From NCBI GenBank assembly GCA_900068845.1, contig CEFQ01000005.1, positions 616,475 through 680,474 of the forward strand: a stretch of DNA of 64,000 bases, in the 5' to 3' direction. Position 1 is the first letter of the stretch. Each line of letters opens with the position of its first letter. The translations under genes were made by a program, and so were the position numbers. This DNA comes from Enterobacter ludwigii (GTDB lineage: Bacteria; Pseudomonadota; Gammaproteobacteria; Enterobacterales; Enterobacteriaceae). This document shows, one piece after another, positions 1-8,966 of this stretch. The notes under the pieces were generated by a model. It was given only the letters and a program-made list of their open reading frames with translations, was not told the DNA's origin and ran no database searches.

Positions 1-360
1 CACCAGCGTGCCGTCGAAATCGCCCTGCTTTGCCAGTTCAATTGCCGCGCCCAGCAGCATCACGGTGTGGCCATCATGTCCACAGGCGTGACAGACATTA
101 TCCTGCACGCTTTTCCACGGCTGGCTGCCGTTATCCTGCATCGGCAATGCATCCATATCGGCGCGCAGGCCAATCCTGCGCGGGCCGCTGCCGCGTTTGA
201 GTACACCGACCACGCCGGTTTTACCGACGCCGCGATGCACCTCAATGCCGTGCTCATGCAACAGCTGCGCCACGATGTCGCTGGTGCGTTGCTCGCGATA
301 ACCCAGCTCGGGATGGGCGTGCAGATCCCGTCGCAGCGCGACTAATTGTTCCAGTTGCAT
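1..360 (-). CDS. M20 family amidohydrolase, N-terminal part (cut by window edge)
   Basis: The visible 120 residues are the start of a metal-dependent M20 amidohydrolase of the HipO/N-acyl-amino-acid hydrolase type, which cleaves an acyl or peptide-like bond from an amino acid. The start MQLEQLVALRRDLHAHPELG is the classic N-terminus of this group. RADMDALPM lies near residues 67-74, and the metal-binding CHACGHDGHT lies near residues 90-99. The gene begins one base after the stop of the GhrA-like gene, so it is the last visible member of that minus-strand operon. The C-terminal part and the dimerisation domain are outside the window. The family is clear but the substrate is not. In this context an N-acylated amine or amino acid is plausible. 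Confidence 0.9.
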   Translation of the reverse strand, partial: MQLEQLVALRRDLHAHPELGYREQRTSDIVAQLLHEHGIEVHRGVGKTGVVGVLKRGSGPRRIGLRADMDALPMQDNGSQPWKSVQDNVCHACGHDGHTVMLLGAAIELAKQGDFDGTLV

Positions 361-361
361 C

Positions 362-1288
362 TCAGTATCCCCGGTTACGATCGATCAGGCCGACCATCGG
401 TTCGCCGCGCTGATAGCGGCGCAGATTGTCGAGTAGCGCGGCGACAGCGCTGTCGGTTTGTGTTTGACTGGCGATATGCGGCGTAAGCCAAATCGCCGGA
501 TGCTGCCAGAAGGGATGTCCGGCGGACAGCGGCTCGGGATCGGTGACATCAATCACCGCCGCACTGAGTTTGCCGCTCGCCAGTGCCGCCAGTAAATCCG
601 CTTCATGGAGCTGCGGACCGCGTCCCACCTGCACCAGCGCCGCGCCGTCGGGTAACTGCGCAAACAGCTGCGCGTTGAGCAGTTCACGCGTGCTGTCGGT
701 GAGCGGCAGCAAGCACACCAGAATGTCGCTATGGGCAAGAAAATCGCCCAGTTGATCGCTGCCATGCCAGCAGCGCACGCCGCTGATCTCACGTGGCGTG
801 CGGCTCCAGCCAGCACAGTCAAAACCCAACGACACCAGTTGTTTTAAGCAAGCCTGGCCGAGTTCGCCCAGCCCCATCACGCCAACACGTCGCTGGCTAG
901 CGGTGCGAACGGGATGGGTTTGCCACTGCTCGGCGCGTTGCTGTTGAAAGTAGCGCGGCATATCACGATGTAAGCCAAGCACCGCAAACGAGACATATTC
1001 GACCATGCCTTGCGTCAGACCGGGTTCGATCATGCGCACCACCGGCAAATCCGCCGGCAGCTGACGGAGATCGAACTGATCCGCACCCGCCCCCACCGAC
1101 AGCAGCGCTTTGAGGTTAGGAAAGGTGCCCATCAGGTTTTCCGGCGGCTGCCAGGCCACCAGCAGTTCAACCTGTTCGGCATCGCCGATATCCGGCCAGA
1201 TGTGCAGCTGGATATCAGGCGCGTGTTCGGCCAGCCAGCGCTGCCAGTGCGCGCCGCGCGTCGCTTCTGACTTGTAGACGATATGCAT
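362..1288 (-). CDS. D-2-hydroxyacid dehydrogenase, GhrA-like (glyoxylate/hydroxypyruvate reductase A type)
   Basis: A 308-residue NAD(P)-dependent reductase of 2-oxo acids, close in length to E. coli GhrA (312). The nucleotide-binding loop GLGELG is at residues 139-144. The catalytic triad of the family can be placed: Arg223 in VGRG, Glu252 in DPEP and His271 in TPHIAS. It is a cytosolic enzyme that would reduce glyoxylate, hydroxypyruvate or a related 2-oxo acid to the hydroxy acid. Its start overlaps the stop of the upstream GNAT gene as ATGA, so the two are translationally coupled. The GhrA subgroup is a similarity call. Because the gene sits in a catabolic operon, its physiological substrate may differ from that of housekeeping GhrA. 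Confidence 0.85.
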   Translation of the reverse strand: MHIVYKSEATRGAHWQRWLAEHAPDIQLHIWPDIGDAEQVELLVAWQPPENLMGTFPNLKALLSVGAGADQFDLRQLPADLPVVRMIEPGLTQGMVEYVSFAVLGLHRDMPRYFQQQRAEQWQTHPVRTASQRRVGVMGLGELGQACLKQLVSLGFDCAGWSRTPREISGVRCWHGSDQLGDFLAHSDILVCLLPLTDSTRELLNAQLFAQLPDGAALVQVGRGPQLHEADLLAALASGKLSAAVIDVTDPEPLSAGHPFWQHPAIWLTPHIASQTQTDSAVAALLDNLRRYQRGEPMVGLIDRNRGY

Positions 1289-2133
1289 CAGGCCATCGCC
1301 TGGGTCATCAACCCAAACGCCTGCATCTCACCGACCTGCGGTGACCACGGCGTTCCCCGAATCATGGTAGTGGGCGCATCCACCTGCGCCAGGCCCAGCG
1401 TTTCCAGCCAGCCCGCTAACGGCAGCGCGCCATCGGTATCAATACGCACGAACTCGCCGCGCAGGCCTTGCATCAAGGCAGAAATCAGCGTTTGCGCGCT
1501 GTCGCTATTCAGCGCGATCACCGGGCCAATCGCCCAGCCATGACCGAAGCGGCGCAGGCTGGCAAAGCCGTGTACGCGCTGTTGCGCATCCTGCAGCAAC
1601 AGAGTTTGAGCATCGGTAATCAGGCTGTGAATCAACGCGGGGCGCCACATGCCGTGAGCCTGATGATCGTGTTCGATCAACCCATCGGCGTCTGCGGCTT
1701 GTGCATTACGCAGCGTTAAACCCGCCGGAATGGTGACGTTTGGCACCGCTGCCAGTTCGCGCGTTTGATGCTGCTGAATGTGGCCGGTGACCTCAAAGCC
1801 GAGTTTCTGGTATAGCCCTTTGCCCATTTCGGTGGCGTGCAGGCGGATGTTGTAATCCGGGAATTTCTCCAACATTGCCAGCATCAACTGCTTGCCGATG
1901 CCGCGTCCCTGAAACTGCGGATTCACCACCACCAATCCAATGGTGGCCGCCTGCTCGCCCCAGCGCCAGCCAAACGCGCTGCCGACAAATTCGCCCTGCT
2001 CTTCAGCCACCACACCTTCGCCCAGCGCCAGCGCCTGCTGCCAGTCTTCGCGGCGATGCGGCCACTTGAGCTGCTGAGTGATGGCAAAGCCGTGTTCAAT
2101 ATCGTTTTGCGTCATGGCGCGTAGTGTGATCAT
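1288..2133 (-). CDS. GNAT family N-acetyltransferase, two-domain (YitH-like)
   Basis: A 281-residue protein. The first 135 residues form a typical GNAT fold, with the acetyl-CoA pyrophosphate loop QGRGIG at residues 75-80 and a following YQKLGF element. Residues about 150-281 form a second, more diverged domain resembling the C-terminal half of YitH-like proteins. The donor is presumably acetyl-CoA and the acceptor is probably an amine. It is the first gene of a coupled trio (GNAT, GhrA-like, M20). It is separated from the upstream ABC ATPase gene by about 150 bases holding a palindromic repeat. An acetyltransferase next to an M20 deacylase suggests protect-and-release chemistry on an amine, which is an inference. 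Confidence 0.85.
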   Translation of the reverse strand: MITLRAMTQNDIEHGFAITQQLKWPHRREDWQQALALGEGVVAEEQGEFVGSAFGWRWGEQAATIGLVVVNPQFQGRGIGKQLMLAMLEKFPDYNIRLHATEMGKGLYQKLGFEVTGHIQQHQTRELAAVPNVTIPAGLTLRNAQAADADGLIEHDHQAHGMWRPALIHSLITDAQTLLLQDAQQRVHGFASLRRFGHGWAIGPVIALNSDSAQTLISALMQGLRGEFVRIDTDGALPLAGWLETLGLAQVDAPTTMIRGTPWSPQVGEMQAFGLMTQAMA

Positions 2134-2178
2134 GGTTGTTCCTTACAAATGAGGTCGCCATAAATGGCGTGCACATAT

Positions 2179-2220
2179 CGTAGCGGCGCAATTCATTGCG
2201 CGATAAATCGCGCCGCTACG
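2179..2220. repeat. REP-like palindrome, family A
   Basis: A compact inverted repeat with outer arms CGTAGCGGCGC and GCGCCGCTACG around an inner GCGCAATTC / GATAAATCGC unit. The same unit recurs at 7595-7656, 11482-11544, 13252-13293, 20274-20381 and 22991-23051. Just upstream, 2152-2170 carries a half copy of the second family (GGTCGCCATAAATGGC). It lies between the ABC ATPase and GNAT genes, where it could fold in the mRNA and stabilise or separate the two halves of the operon. Confidence 0.85.
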
Positions 2221-2286
2221 GAAGGTGCGGTAATTTGATACGGCGCTTAACTGGTCGGCATTTCGCTTTTCATGGCGACCTGGCAT

Positions 2287-3951
2287 TTACTCTGCCTTCA
2301 ACACTTCTTCGTGCTCATCCAGCCAGCCCTGACGCAGCTCTGGCACCGCACGCTTCAGACGTTCAAAATACAATTCGGTGGTGGGTTTGTCGTAATCCGC
2401 GCGCGAAATCTGCGTGACAATTTTGCCCGACTGCATCACCACGATATCGTCACACACCGCGCGTACCGCGTGCATGTCGTGGCTGATAAACAGCACCGAC
2501 AAGCCCAGCTCGCGACGCAGTTCGCTGATTAAATCCAGTACTGCCGCTGCAACCACGGTATCCAACGCCGATGTCACTTCATCGCACAGAATCAAATCCG
2601 GCTCGGCGGCCAGCGCGCGCGCCAGATTAACACGCTGTTTCTGTCCGCCAGACAGCGCCCACGGGCGTCGCCACAACACGGTGCGCGGTAGCTTGACCAG
2701 ATCCAGCAGCTGATGCAGACGGCGATCGCGATCGGCGCCTTTCAGCCCGTGAAACAACGTCAGCGGACGCGTAAGAATCTGCTCGACGCTGTGCGCCGGA
2801 TTGAGCGCGGTATCGGCCATCTGGAACACATATTGAATGCGGCGCAGTTCATTGTCCGGACGCTTATGCATATCACCGTTGATGTAATGGCCGTTGAACA
2901 GAATGTGGCCGTGACTCGGCGCATTAAGTCCAGCAATGGCGTGTGCCAGCGTGGTTTTGCCCGAACCGGACTCACCAATAATGCCTATTGCCTGGCCTTT
3001 CCACAGCTTCAGATTGATATCTTCGAGAATGCGAATTTTCGGTTGACCATCACTGTCTCGCGGGCCATAACCGGCGCTGAGATCGCGCACTTCCATCAGC
3101 GGCTGCATATCCGCCTCAGCACAGGTCCAACTGCTGGGGCGCTCTTTCTGTCGCGCCGCATCCATCAGCAGCTGCGTGTATTCCGCCTGCGGTGCGCCAA
3201 TTAATTTTTCAGTGGTGCCGTACTCGGCCATTTGGCCGCGCAGCAGTACCAGAATGCGGTCGGCCATCTGTGCCACCACCGCTAAATCGTGGCTGACGTA
3301 AATCGCCGTCACGCCACGTTGCGCCACCACTCGGCGAAACGCCTTTAGCACTTCAACCTGCGTCGTGACGTCAAGCGCGGTGGTCGGTTCGTCAAGGATC
3401 ACCACATCCGGATCGCCAATCAGCGCCATCGCCGTCATCAGGCGTTGCAGCTGACCGCCGGAGACCTGGTGCGGAAAGCGATCGCCGATGGTGTCAGGAT
3501 TGGGTAGCGCCAGCTCGCGGAACAGCGCAATCGCCTTCTGTTTCGCGTCTTTGCGCTTCATGGTGCCGTGGATCACCACCGGCTCAATCACCTGATCGAG
3601 AATGCGCATGCCGGGATTAAACGACGCCGCCGCACTCTGTGCGATGTAGGCCACTTTGTTGCCGCGAAACGCGCGCAGCTGGCCCGGCGACAGGCTGCGC
3701 ACATCGGTGCCAGCCATGTGAATATTACCGTCGGCGATGCGGCAGCCGTGACGCGCATAGCCCATCAGCGCCATGGCGATGGTGGTTTTGCCTGAGCCGG
3801 ATTCACCAATCAGCGCCAGCACTTCACCCTTCTGCACCGTGAAACGAATATCAGAAACCAGATCGATCTCTTCACCTTTATCGGTTTGCGCGGTGACGCG
3901 CAGGTTCTCAACCGCGATCACCGGCATGGCGGTATGTGGCGTCACGTTCAT
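2287..3951 (-). CDS. Fused dual ABC ATPase of a peptide/nickel-type transporter (DppD-DppF fusion)
   Basis: A 554-residue cytoplasmic protein with two complete ABC cassettes in one chain. The first has Walker A GESGSGKTT at 49-57, signature VSGGQLQR at 163-170 and Walker B ILDEPTTALD near 185-194. The second has Walker A near 326-334, signature LSGGQKQR at 433-440 and LCDEVTSALD near 455-464. In Dpp/Opp systems the two ATPases are usually separate proteins of about 330 residues each, so this is a natural fusion, as in E. coli GsiA or YejF. The start overlaps the stop of the preceding permease gene (ATGA) behind a GGAGGGAGC ribosome site. It drives the transporter formed by the next three genes. 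Confidence 0.93.
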   Translation of the reverse strand: MNVTPHTAMPVIAVENLRVTAQTDKGEEIDLVSDIRFTVQKGEVLALIGESGSGKTTIAMALMGYARHGCRIADGNIHMAGTDVRSLSPGQLRAFRGNKVAYIAQSAAASFNPGMRILDQVIEPVVIHGTMKRKDAKQKAIALFRELALPNPDTIGDRFPHQVSGGQLQRLMTAMALIGDPDVVILDEPTTALDVTTQVEVLKAFRRVVAQRGVTAIYVSHDLAVVAQMADRILVLLRGQMAEYGTTEKLIGAPQAEYTQLLMDAARQKERPSSWTCAEADMQPLMEVRDLSAGYGPRDSDGQPKIRILEDINLKLWKGQAIGIIGESGSGKTTLAHAIAGLNAPSHGHILFNGHYINGDMHKRPDNELRRIQYVFQMADTALNPAHSVEQILTRPLTLFHGLKGADRDRRLHQLLDLVKLPRTVLWRRPWALSGGQKQRVNLARALAAEPDLILCDEVTSALDTVVAAAVLDLISELRRELGLSVLFISHDMHAVRAVCDDIVVMQSGKIVTQISRADYDKPTTELYFERLKRAVPELRQGWLDEHEEVLKAE

Positions 3952-4799
3952 GCTCCCTCCTTCGCCAGCGTCAACGGACGCATCTGCTGCAGGCTGTCAA
4001 TAAACAGGTTAGCGCCAATCGTCAGGCTGGCGATGGCCACGGCCGGCATCAGCACCGCAGGTGAGCCGTTGAACAAGCCTTGCAGGTTCTCACGCACCAG
4101 GGTACCCCAATCGGCATACGGCGGCTGCACGCCGAGGCCGAGGAAGCTCAATCCGCTTAGCAGCAACACAATGTAGACAAAGCGTAGGCCAAAGTCGGTG
4201 AGCATCGGATGCACCATGTTGGGCAGAATGTCGTGGATCGCCACGTACCAGCGGCTTTCACCGCGTAAACGCGACGCGCGCACGTAATCCATATTGCGCA
4301 GGCTGCTGGCCATGGCGAAGGCGATACGGAACGCACCGGGCCAGTAGGTAAAGATGGCGGTAAGAATCAGCATCGGTAGCGATGAACCGAACACCGCGAC
4401 AATCATCAGCGACAGCACTTTGCCTGGCAGCACCAGCAGCGCATCGTTAACGCGTCCGAGCACCTCTTCCAGCCAGCGCCCGGCGACCGCCGCCAGCAGT
4501 GCCAGTAATGTACCGATGATGCTGGCGCACAGCGCGGCGGTCAGCGCCAGGCCGATGGAAAATTTCGCGCCATACAGAATGCGACTGAGGATGTCGCGCC
4601 CAAGGTAATCCGTGCCGAGCACGTTGGCAGACGTCATGCCACCGAGCATCGGCCCGCCGCCGATATCTTCGACATTGTGCGGTGCCAGTTGCGTACCAAA
4701 TAGCGCCATCAGCAGCCAAAACAGCGAGATCAGCAGTCCAATACGGCCCGAAAGCGATAGCGACTGAAACAGACGGACAGGCAGCAGTAACGTATTCAT
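3948..4799 (-). CDS. ABC transporter permease, DppC/OppC type
   Basis: A 283-residue inner-membrane permease of the peptide/opine/nickel importer family, with several hydrophobic helices and the usual EAA-type loop near RASRLRGESRWYVAIHDILP. An in-frame ATG four codons upstream (4811) is possible. I prefer 4799, because it forms an ATGA overlap with the previous stop and has a GGAG ribosome site six bases before it. It pairs with the DppB-type permease as the heterodimeric pore and is followed without a gap by the fused ATPase. Confidence 0.92.
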   Translation of the reverse strand: MNTLLLPVRLFQSLSLSGRIGLLISLFWLLMALFGTQLAPHNVEDIGGGPMLGGMTSANVLGTDYLGRDILSRILYGAKFSIGLALTAALCASIIGTLLALLAAVAGRWLEEVLGRVNDALLVLPGKVLSLMIVAVFGSSLPMLILTAIFTYWPGAFRIAFAMASSLRNMDYVRASRLRGESRWYVAIHDILPNMVHPMLTDFGLRFVYIVLLLSGLSFLGLGVQPPYADWGTLVRENLQGLFNGSPAVLMPAVAIASLTIGANLFIDSLQQMRPLTLAKEGA

Positions 4800-5752
4800 C
4801 AGCTTCTCCATTTCGGGTTAAAAGCGATAGTGAGAATATCCGCCGCCAGCAGCAGCACCAGATAACAGGCGGCGAACAGCATCACGCACAGCTGCACCAC
4901 CGGCAGATCGCGGTTGCTGACCGCATCCACCAGCGCACTCGCCAGGCCGGGATAGCTAAAGATCGATTCGATGATGATCACCCCACCGAACAGATACGAC
5001 AGGCTGAGCGAGATGGCGTTAGCAATCGGTCCAACCGCATTCGGCAGCGCATGGCGCAACACTGCACGCAACGGTGACACGCCTTTCAGCAGCGCCATCT
5101 CCAGATACGGGCTGTCGAGCTGGTTGATGATGGCGGAGCGCGTCATGCGCGCCATTTGCGCCACCAGCACGCAGCACAGCGTCAGCACCGGCAGCGCGTA
5201 GGCTTTGAGGTAGCTGATCACGTCCATGTCTGGGCTGCCGAACGACATCGCCGACACCCAGTGCAGTTTCACCGCGAAGATCAGCACCGCGACTGTCGCC
5301 ACCAGAAATTCCGGCACCGCAACGGTGGCCATGGTGCTGATCACCAGAAAGCGATCCAGCGCCGAGCCACGATTCATCGCGGCCACGATGCCGATAATCA
5401 GTGCCAGCGGCACGCAAATCACCGTGGTGATGCCGGCTAACTCCAGCGTGGCGGGAATGCGCTGCTCAACCAGCTGCAACACCGGCAAATGGCTGGCGAA
5501 CGAGGTGCCAAAATCCCCCTGCAACATGCCGGTAAGCCAGGTGAAATAGCGCACCAGCAGCGGCTGATCCAGCCCCAGTTGCTGACGTAACGCCGCTACC
5601 GTTTCCGGCGTGGCGTTTTGTCCCAGAATCATCTGCGCAGCGTCACCGGGCAGCAGGCTGGTGATAAAGAACACCACCGCCGAGACGATAAGCAAGGTCA
5701 GGATGCCTGCGCCTGCACGCCGGGCAATCAGGAACAACATGTATCGGTTCAT
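4799..5752 (-). CDS. ABC transporter permease, DppB/OppB type
   Basis: A 317-residue inner-membrane protein. The N-terminal helix begins RRAGAGILTLLIVSAVVFF and is followed by the conserved periplasmic LPGDAAQMILG and the LGLDQPLLVRYFTWL stretch typical of DppB-like permeases. The cytoplasmic coupling loop lies around LKGVSPLRAVLRHALPNA. It forms the membrane channel with the neighbouring DppC-type protein. About 160 bases separate it from the binding-protein gene upstream, and these hold a palindromic repeat that may set different mRNA levels for the two parts. Confidence 0.93.
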   Translation of the reverse strand: MNRYMLFLIARRAGAGILTLLIVSAVVFFITSLLPGDAAQMILGQNATPETVAALRQQLGLDQPLLVRYFTWLTGMLQGDFGTSFASHLPVLQLVEQRIPATLELAGITTVICVPLALIIGIVAAMNRGSALDRFLVISTMATVAVPEFLVATVAVLIFAVKLHWVSAMSFGSPDMDVISYLKAYALPVLTLCCVLVAQMARMTRSAIINQLDSPYLEMALLKGVSPLRAVLRHALPNAVGPIANAISLSLSYLFGGVIIIESIFSYPGLASALVDAVSNRDLPVVQLCVMLFAACYLVLLLAADILTIAFNPKWRS

Positions 5753-5793
5753 CGGCGATCTCCTTATACGGAATCATCACGCGCTGATTATGC

Positions 5794-5852
5794 GGTCGCC
5801 ATGAATGGCGACCCTACGATGCGGTTTTGTAGGGCGCGCATTCATGCGCACC
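5794..5852. repeat. Palindromic repeat, family B
   Basis: Two adjacent hairpins: GGTCGCCATGAATGGCGACC followed by a TAGGG-linked TGCGC-type hairpin around GCGCATTCATGCGC. The same two-hairpin layout recurs at 50278-50331 and 58586-58639. Single hairpins occur at 13140-13163 and 31394-31417. It lies between the binding-protein gene and the permease gene. A further fragment, ATGGCGACCCTT, lies at about 5900-5911. Confidence 0.85.
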
Positions 5853-5914
5853 TGCATAACCAGCCAATTTTTTGCTTAACTGACAACCATTGCGCCATCA
5901 ATGGCGACCCTTCA

Positions 5915-7519
5915 TCAGGCATTCAGCCAGGCGAACTCATGGAAGCGATAGCCCATCATCATGCCGCTCGGCCAGGCTTCCACGCCGCCCACTTTCTTGC
6001 TGTAGCCATCGGTGGAGCTGATAAAGGTCGGGATGATGGTGCCGCAGTGATCGTAAATCAGCTTCTGCATGTCACCGTACATCTGCTTGCGTTTGGTCTG
6101 CTCGCGCTCACCGCGCGCTGCCACCACCAGTTGGTCAAACTGCGCGTTCTTCCAGCCTGATTCGTTGTTCGCCGCCGATGAGAGATAGAACTGCGAGAAC
6201 AGCATATCCAGCGTCGGGCGCGGATTGATTGAACCGTAGCCGACCGGATCTTTGGTCCAATGCGTTGACCAGTAGCCGTCATACGGCACGCGGCGCACTT
6301 TGATATTCAGTCCGGTGCTACGCGAAACCTGCTGAATCAGCTGGCCGCCCTCCACCGAGCCTTCAATGTTCGGCGTGGTGATGATCTCAATCGTTGCGCC
6401 TTTCATGCCGGCCTTCTCGATATGGAATTTGGCTTTCTCGGCATCCAGCGGGCGCGGTTTGAGATCGGCGTTATACAGCGGATGCCACGGCGGCACCGGC
6501 GTATCGTTACTGATGTCGCCGTAACCCTGCAGCACGGTTTTCACCAGAATCTCGCGCGGCTGCAGATATTTCATCGCCAGCACGAAGTCTTCGTTGCTGC
6601 CCGGCTTGACGTCGGTGCGCACAATCAGGTTGGTGTACATGCCGGATTTACTCTCCAGCACGCCGTAATCGGCAGTCGCTTTGATGCGATTGCAGTCGGC
6701 GGCGCTCAGGGTGGAGACGATATGCAGGTCGCCCGACATCAGCGCATTGACGCGTGCCGCCTGATCGGTGACGCCCAGCAGTTCGACTTCGTCGAGATGG
6801 GGCAAGCCCGGCTTGTAGTAGTTCGGGTTTTTCACTCCGACGGAACGCACGCCCGGCGTGAACTCTTTCAGCTTGAACGGACCAGTACCAATGCCTTTGC
6901 TGAAGTCTTTGGTGCCGTCCTGCACGATCAGGAACGGCGCGCTGGCCAGCATAAACGGCACGTCGAAGTTGGCCTGGCTAAGTTCCAGTTTCACTTCATT
7001 ATCGTTAACGGCGGTAAAGGTTTTGAACTGATCGGCCAGTTTGAAGGCATTGGACGCGACGGCCGGATCTTTGTGGCGGCTCAGTGAGTAGATGACATCT
7101 TTGGCGGTCAGCGGTTTGCCATCGTGGAAGGTGACGCCTTTGCGCAGTTTGATTTGCCAGGTGATGCCGTCGCTGGAGTCGATGGATTCCGCTAACGCCG
7201 GTTGCACCGCGAGGCTTTTGTCCAGTTCGGTTAAACCGCTGTACACCATAAATTGACGGGTGTAATCGCCGCTGTTGTTGCCTTTAGCCGGGTCGAGCGT
7301 ATCGGTGGCGGAGGCGTTGGACATGGCGGCGCGCAGCTTGCCCCCTTTCACCGGCGTGGTTGCCGCAAAGCTCATCTGCGGGAAAGCGACCAGACCGCTG
7401 CTCATCACCGCACCGGCAGACAACAACTTCATCAGGCCACGGCGCGACATCGACCCTTCGGTCAACATGCGGTTCAGGGCCGGATTTACAGCGTCAGACT
7501 CTTTATCGAATTTACTCAT
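5915..7519 (-). CDS. Extracellular solute-binding protein, family 5, Tat-exported
   Basis: A 534-residue periplasmic receptor of the DppA/OppA/NikA family that delivers the ligand to the transporter encoded downstream. I place the start at 7519 (MSKFDKES), behind GAGGGTGTGCAG, rather than at the longest frame. The N-terminus is a twin-arginine signal with SRRGLMKLL followed by a hydrophobic stretch and a likely cut after SFA. Export would therefore be folded and Tat-dependent, which is unusual for an E. coli family-5 receptor but common in other groups. The body shows the family features DTLDPAKGN, the KLRKGVTFHDGKPLTAKDV region and a GTGPFKL turn. Ligand is unknown. The neighbouring amine oxidase and amidohydrolase suggest a nitrogen compound. 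Confidence 0.92.
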   Translation of the reverse strand: MSKFDKESDAVNPALNRMLTEGSMSRRGLMKLLSAGAVMSSGLVAFPQMSFAATTPVKGGKLRAAMSNASATDTLDPAKGNNSGDYTRQFMVYSGLTELDKSLAVQPALAESIDSSDGITWQIKLRKGVTFHDGKPLTAKDVIYSLSRHKDPAVASNAFKLADQFKTFTAVNDNEVKLELSQANFDVPFMLASAPFLIVQDGTKDFSKGIGTGPFKLKEFTPGVRSVGVKNPNYYKPGLPHLDEVELLGVTDQAARVNALMSGDLHIVSTLSAADCNRIKATADYGVLESKSGMYTNLIVRTDVKPGSNEDFVLAMKYLQPREILVKTVLQGYGDISNDTPVPPWHPLYNADLKPRPLDAEKAKFHIEKAGMKGATIEIITTPNIEGSVEGGQLIQQVSRSTGLNIKVRRVPYDGYWSTHWTKDPVGYGSINPRPTLDMLFSQFYLSSAANNESGWKNAQFDQLVVAARGEREQTKRKQMYGDMQKLIYDHCGTIIPTFISSTDGYSKKVGGVEAWPSGMMMGYRFHEFAWLNA

Positions 7520-7594
7520 CTGCACACCCTCAATATGATTTGTTGTTGATTTCGTTTTTCGAATTCCAGGAACGCAATGTCCCTCGCCAACATT

Positions 7595-7656
7595 GCGCAA
7601 TAAATTGCGCCGCTACGGTTTGTGCACCTTGTTGTAGCGGCGCGATTTATCGCGCG
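7595..7656. repeat. REP-like palindrome pair, family A
   Basis: Two inverted units, GCGCAATAAATTGCGCCGCTAC and its partner GTAGCGGCGCGATTTATCGCGC, are separated by about 18 bases. They form a long stem between the FAD oxidase and binding-protein genes. The same arrangement is seen at 11482-11544 and 22991-23051. Confidence 0.85.
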
Positions 7657-7674
7657 GTTTTGGCACACGGCGTG

Positions 7675-8952
7675 TCACGACAACCGATCCTTGGCTTTGT
7701 AATACAGCCCCGCGAGGGGCAAAAACCACGGTTTACCGTGGTAACCGGGCAGCGCAGGCCAGGTATCGCGCTGCCAGGGATTTTCGTTGCGTTTTTCCGC
7801 CAGCAGATCGGCCATCACGCGGCCCATCCACACCGACATCTGCGTACCGTGGCCGCTGTAGCCCATGGAATAAAACACACCGTCCTGTTCACCGGCGTGC
7901 GGCAGGCGATCGGCGGTCATGTCCACCATGCCGCCCCAGCAGTAATCGATGCGCGACTTGCCGAGCTGCGGGAACAGCGCGGTCATCGCCGCCCGCAGCA
8001 CGTCGCCACTGCGCGTATCTGAGGTCGGGTTGCTGACCGCAAAGCGCGCGCGTCCACCAAACACCAGCCGACGGTCGGACGTGGTACGGAAGTAGTTGCC
8101 GATATTCAGTGAGGTTACGTAGGTGCGATCGTTGGGCAGCACTTGATTGATCAATGCGTCGCCCAGCGGTTCCGTCACCACAATAAAGCTGCCGACCGGC
8201 ACGATGCGCCGCTGGAACCACGGGAAGGGGCCTTCGTTGGAGACGCCGGTGGCCATCATCACTTTGTCAGCAACGATCTCGCCCTGCGCGGTGGTCACGC
8301 GGTGGCGATGGCCATCGAGACGGGTTAAAGCGGTAACGGCGTGATGCGGGTAGATTTTTGCCCCGCTGCGCGCCGCCGCTTCTGCCAGGCCAATGCCAAA
8401 CTTGCCCATGTGCATCTGGCCGCCACGCTTCTGCAGCAGGCCACCGTGAAAGGCCTCGCTGCCCACTTCACGGCGAATTTCATCTTTGCTAATCAGTTCG
8501 ATTTCCGGGTCGACGGTGTCGCGCATCAACTGCCACGCGCTGCGCAGACCGGGAAAATGCGACGCTTTGCTGGCCAGTTTTAGCTTGCCGCACAGGCGGA
8601 AATCACAATCGATGTTTTCTTCGCGCACCAGCTGTTCGACATAGCTCACTGCATCGTCATAAGCGCGATAGAAGCGGCTGGCCTGCTCGATTCCCTGGCT
8701 CTCCACCAGCGAGGCGAAGTTCTGCGCCACGCCGGTGTTGCAGTGTCCACCGTTCCGCGCCGACGCCTGGCTCATCACTTCGCCGCTTTCCAGCACCACC
8801 ACATTGATGCCGCTGCGTGCCAGGTTAAGCGCGGTCGAGATGCCGGTAAAACCGCCGCCAATCACCACCACGTCGGCCACGCCTGGCAACGGGCCAGTGG
8901 CTGCGCCGCTAAAGGTGGGTGCTGTGGCTTGCCAGAATGATTCGAGTTTCAT
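7675..8952 (-). CDS. FAD-dependent oxidoreductase of the DAO family, PuuB/OrdL-like
   Basis: A 425-residue flavoprotein. The N-terminal Rossmann motif DVVVIGGGFTGISTALNLA lies near residues 27-45. It is followed by the ASARNGGHCNTG segment, which parallels ASGRNGGQVV of gamma-glutamylputrescine oxidases. The C-terminal HGTQMSVWMGRVMADLL helix matches the second FAD-contact region. It would oxidise the C-N bond of a secondary or primary amine to an imine, giving an aldehyde plus amine. The aldehyde dehydrogenase two genes upstream fits as the next step. It is a paralogue of the true PuuB at 48997-50274 (same length). The substrate is therefore likely an amine other than gamma-glutamylputrescine, but that is inferred. 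Confidence 0.88.
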   Translation of the reverse strand: MKLESFWQATAPTFSGAATGPLPGVADVVVIGGGFTGISTALNLARSGINVVVLESGEVMSQASARNGGHCNTGVAQNFASLVESQGIEQASRFYRAYDDAVSYVEQLVREENIDCDFRLCGKLKLASKASHFPGLRSAWQLMRDTVDPEIELISKDEIRREVGSEAFHGGLLQKRGGQMHMGKFGIGLAEAAARSGAKIYPHHAVTALTRLDGHRHRVTTAQGEIVADKVMMATGVSNEGPFPWFQRRIVPVGSFIVVTEPLGDALINQVLPNDRTYVTSLNIGNYFRTTSDRRLVFGGRARFAVSNPTSDTRSGDVLRAAMTALFPQLGKSRIDYCWGGMVDMTADRLPHAGEQDGVFYSMGYSGHGTQMSVWMGRVMADLLAEKRNENPWQRDTWPALPGYHGKPWFLPLAGLYYKAKDRLS

Positions 8953-8966
8953 CGCCGCCTCCGGGC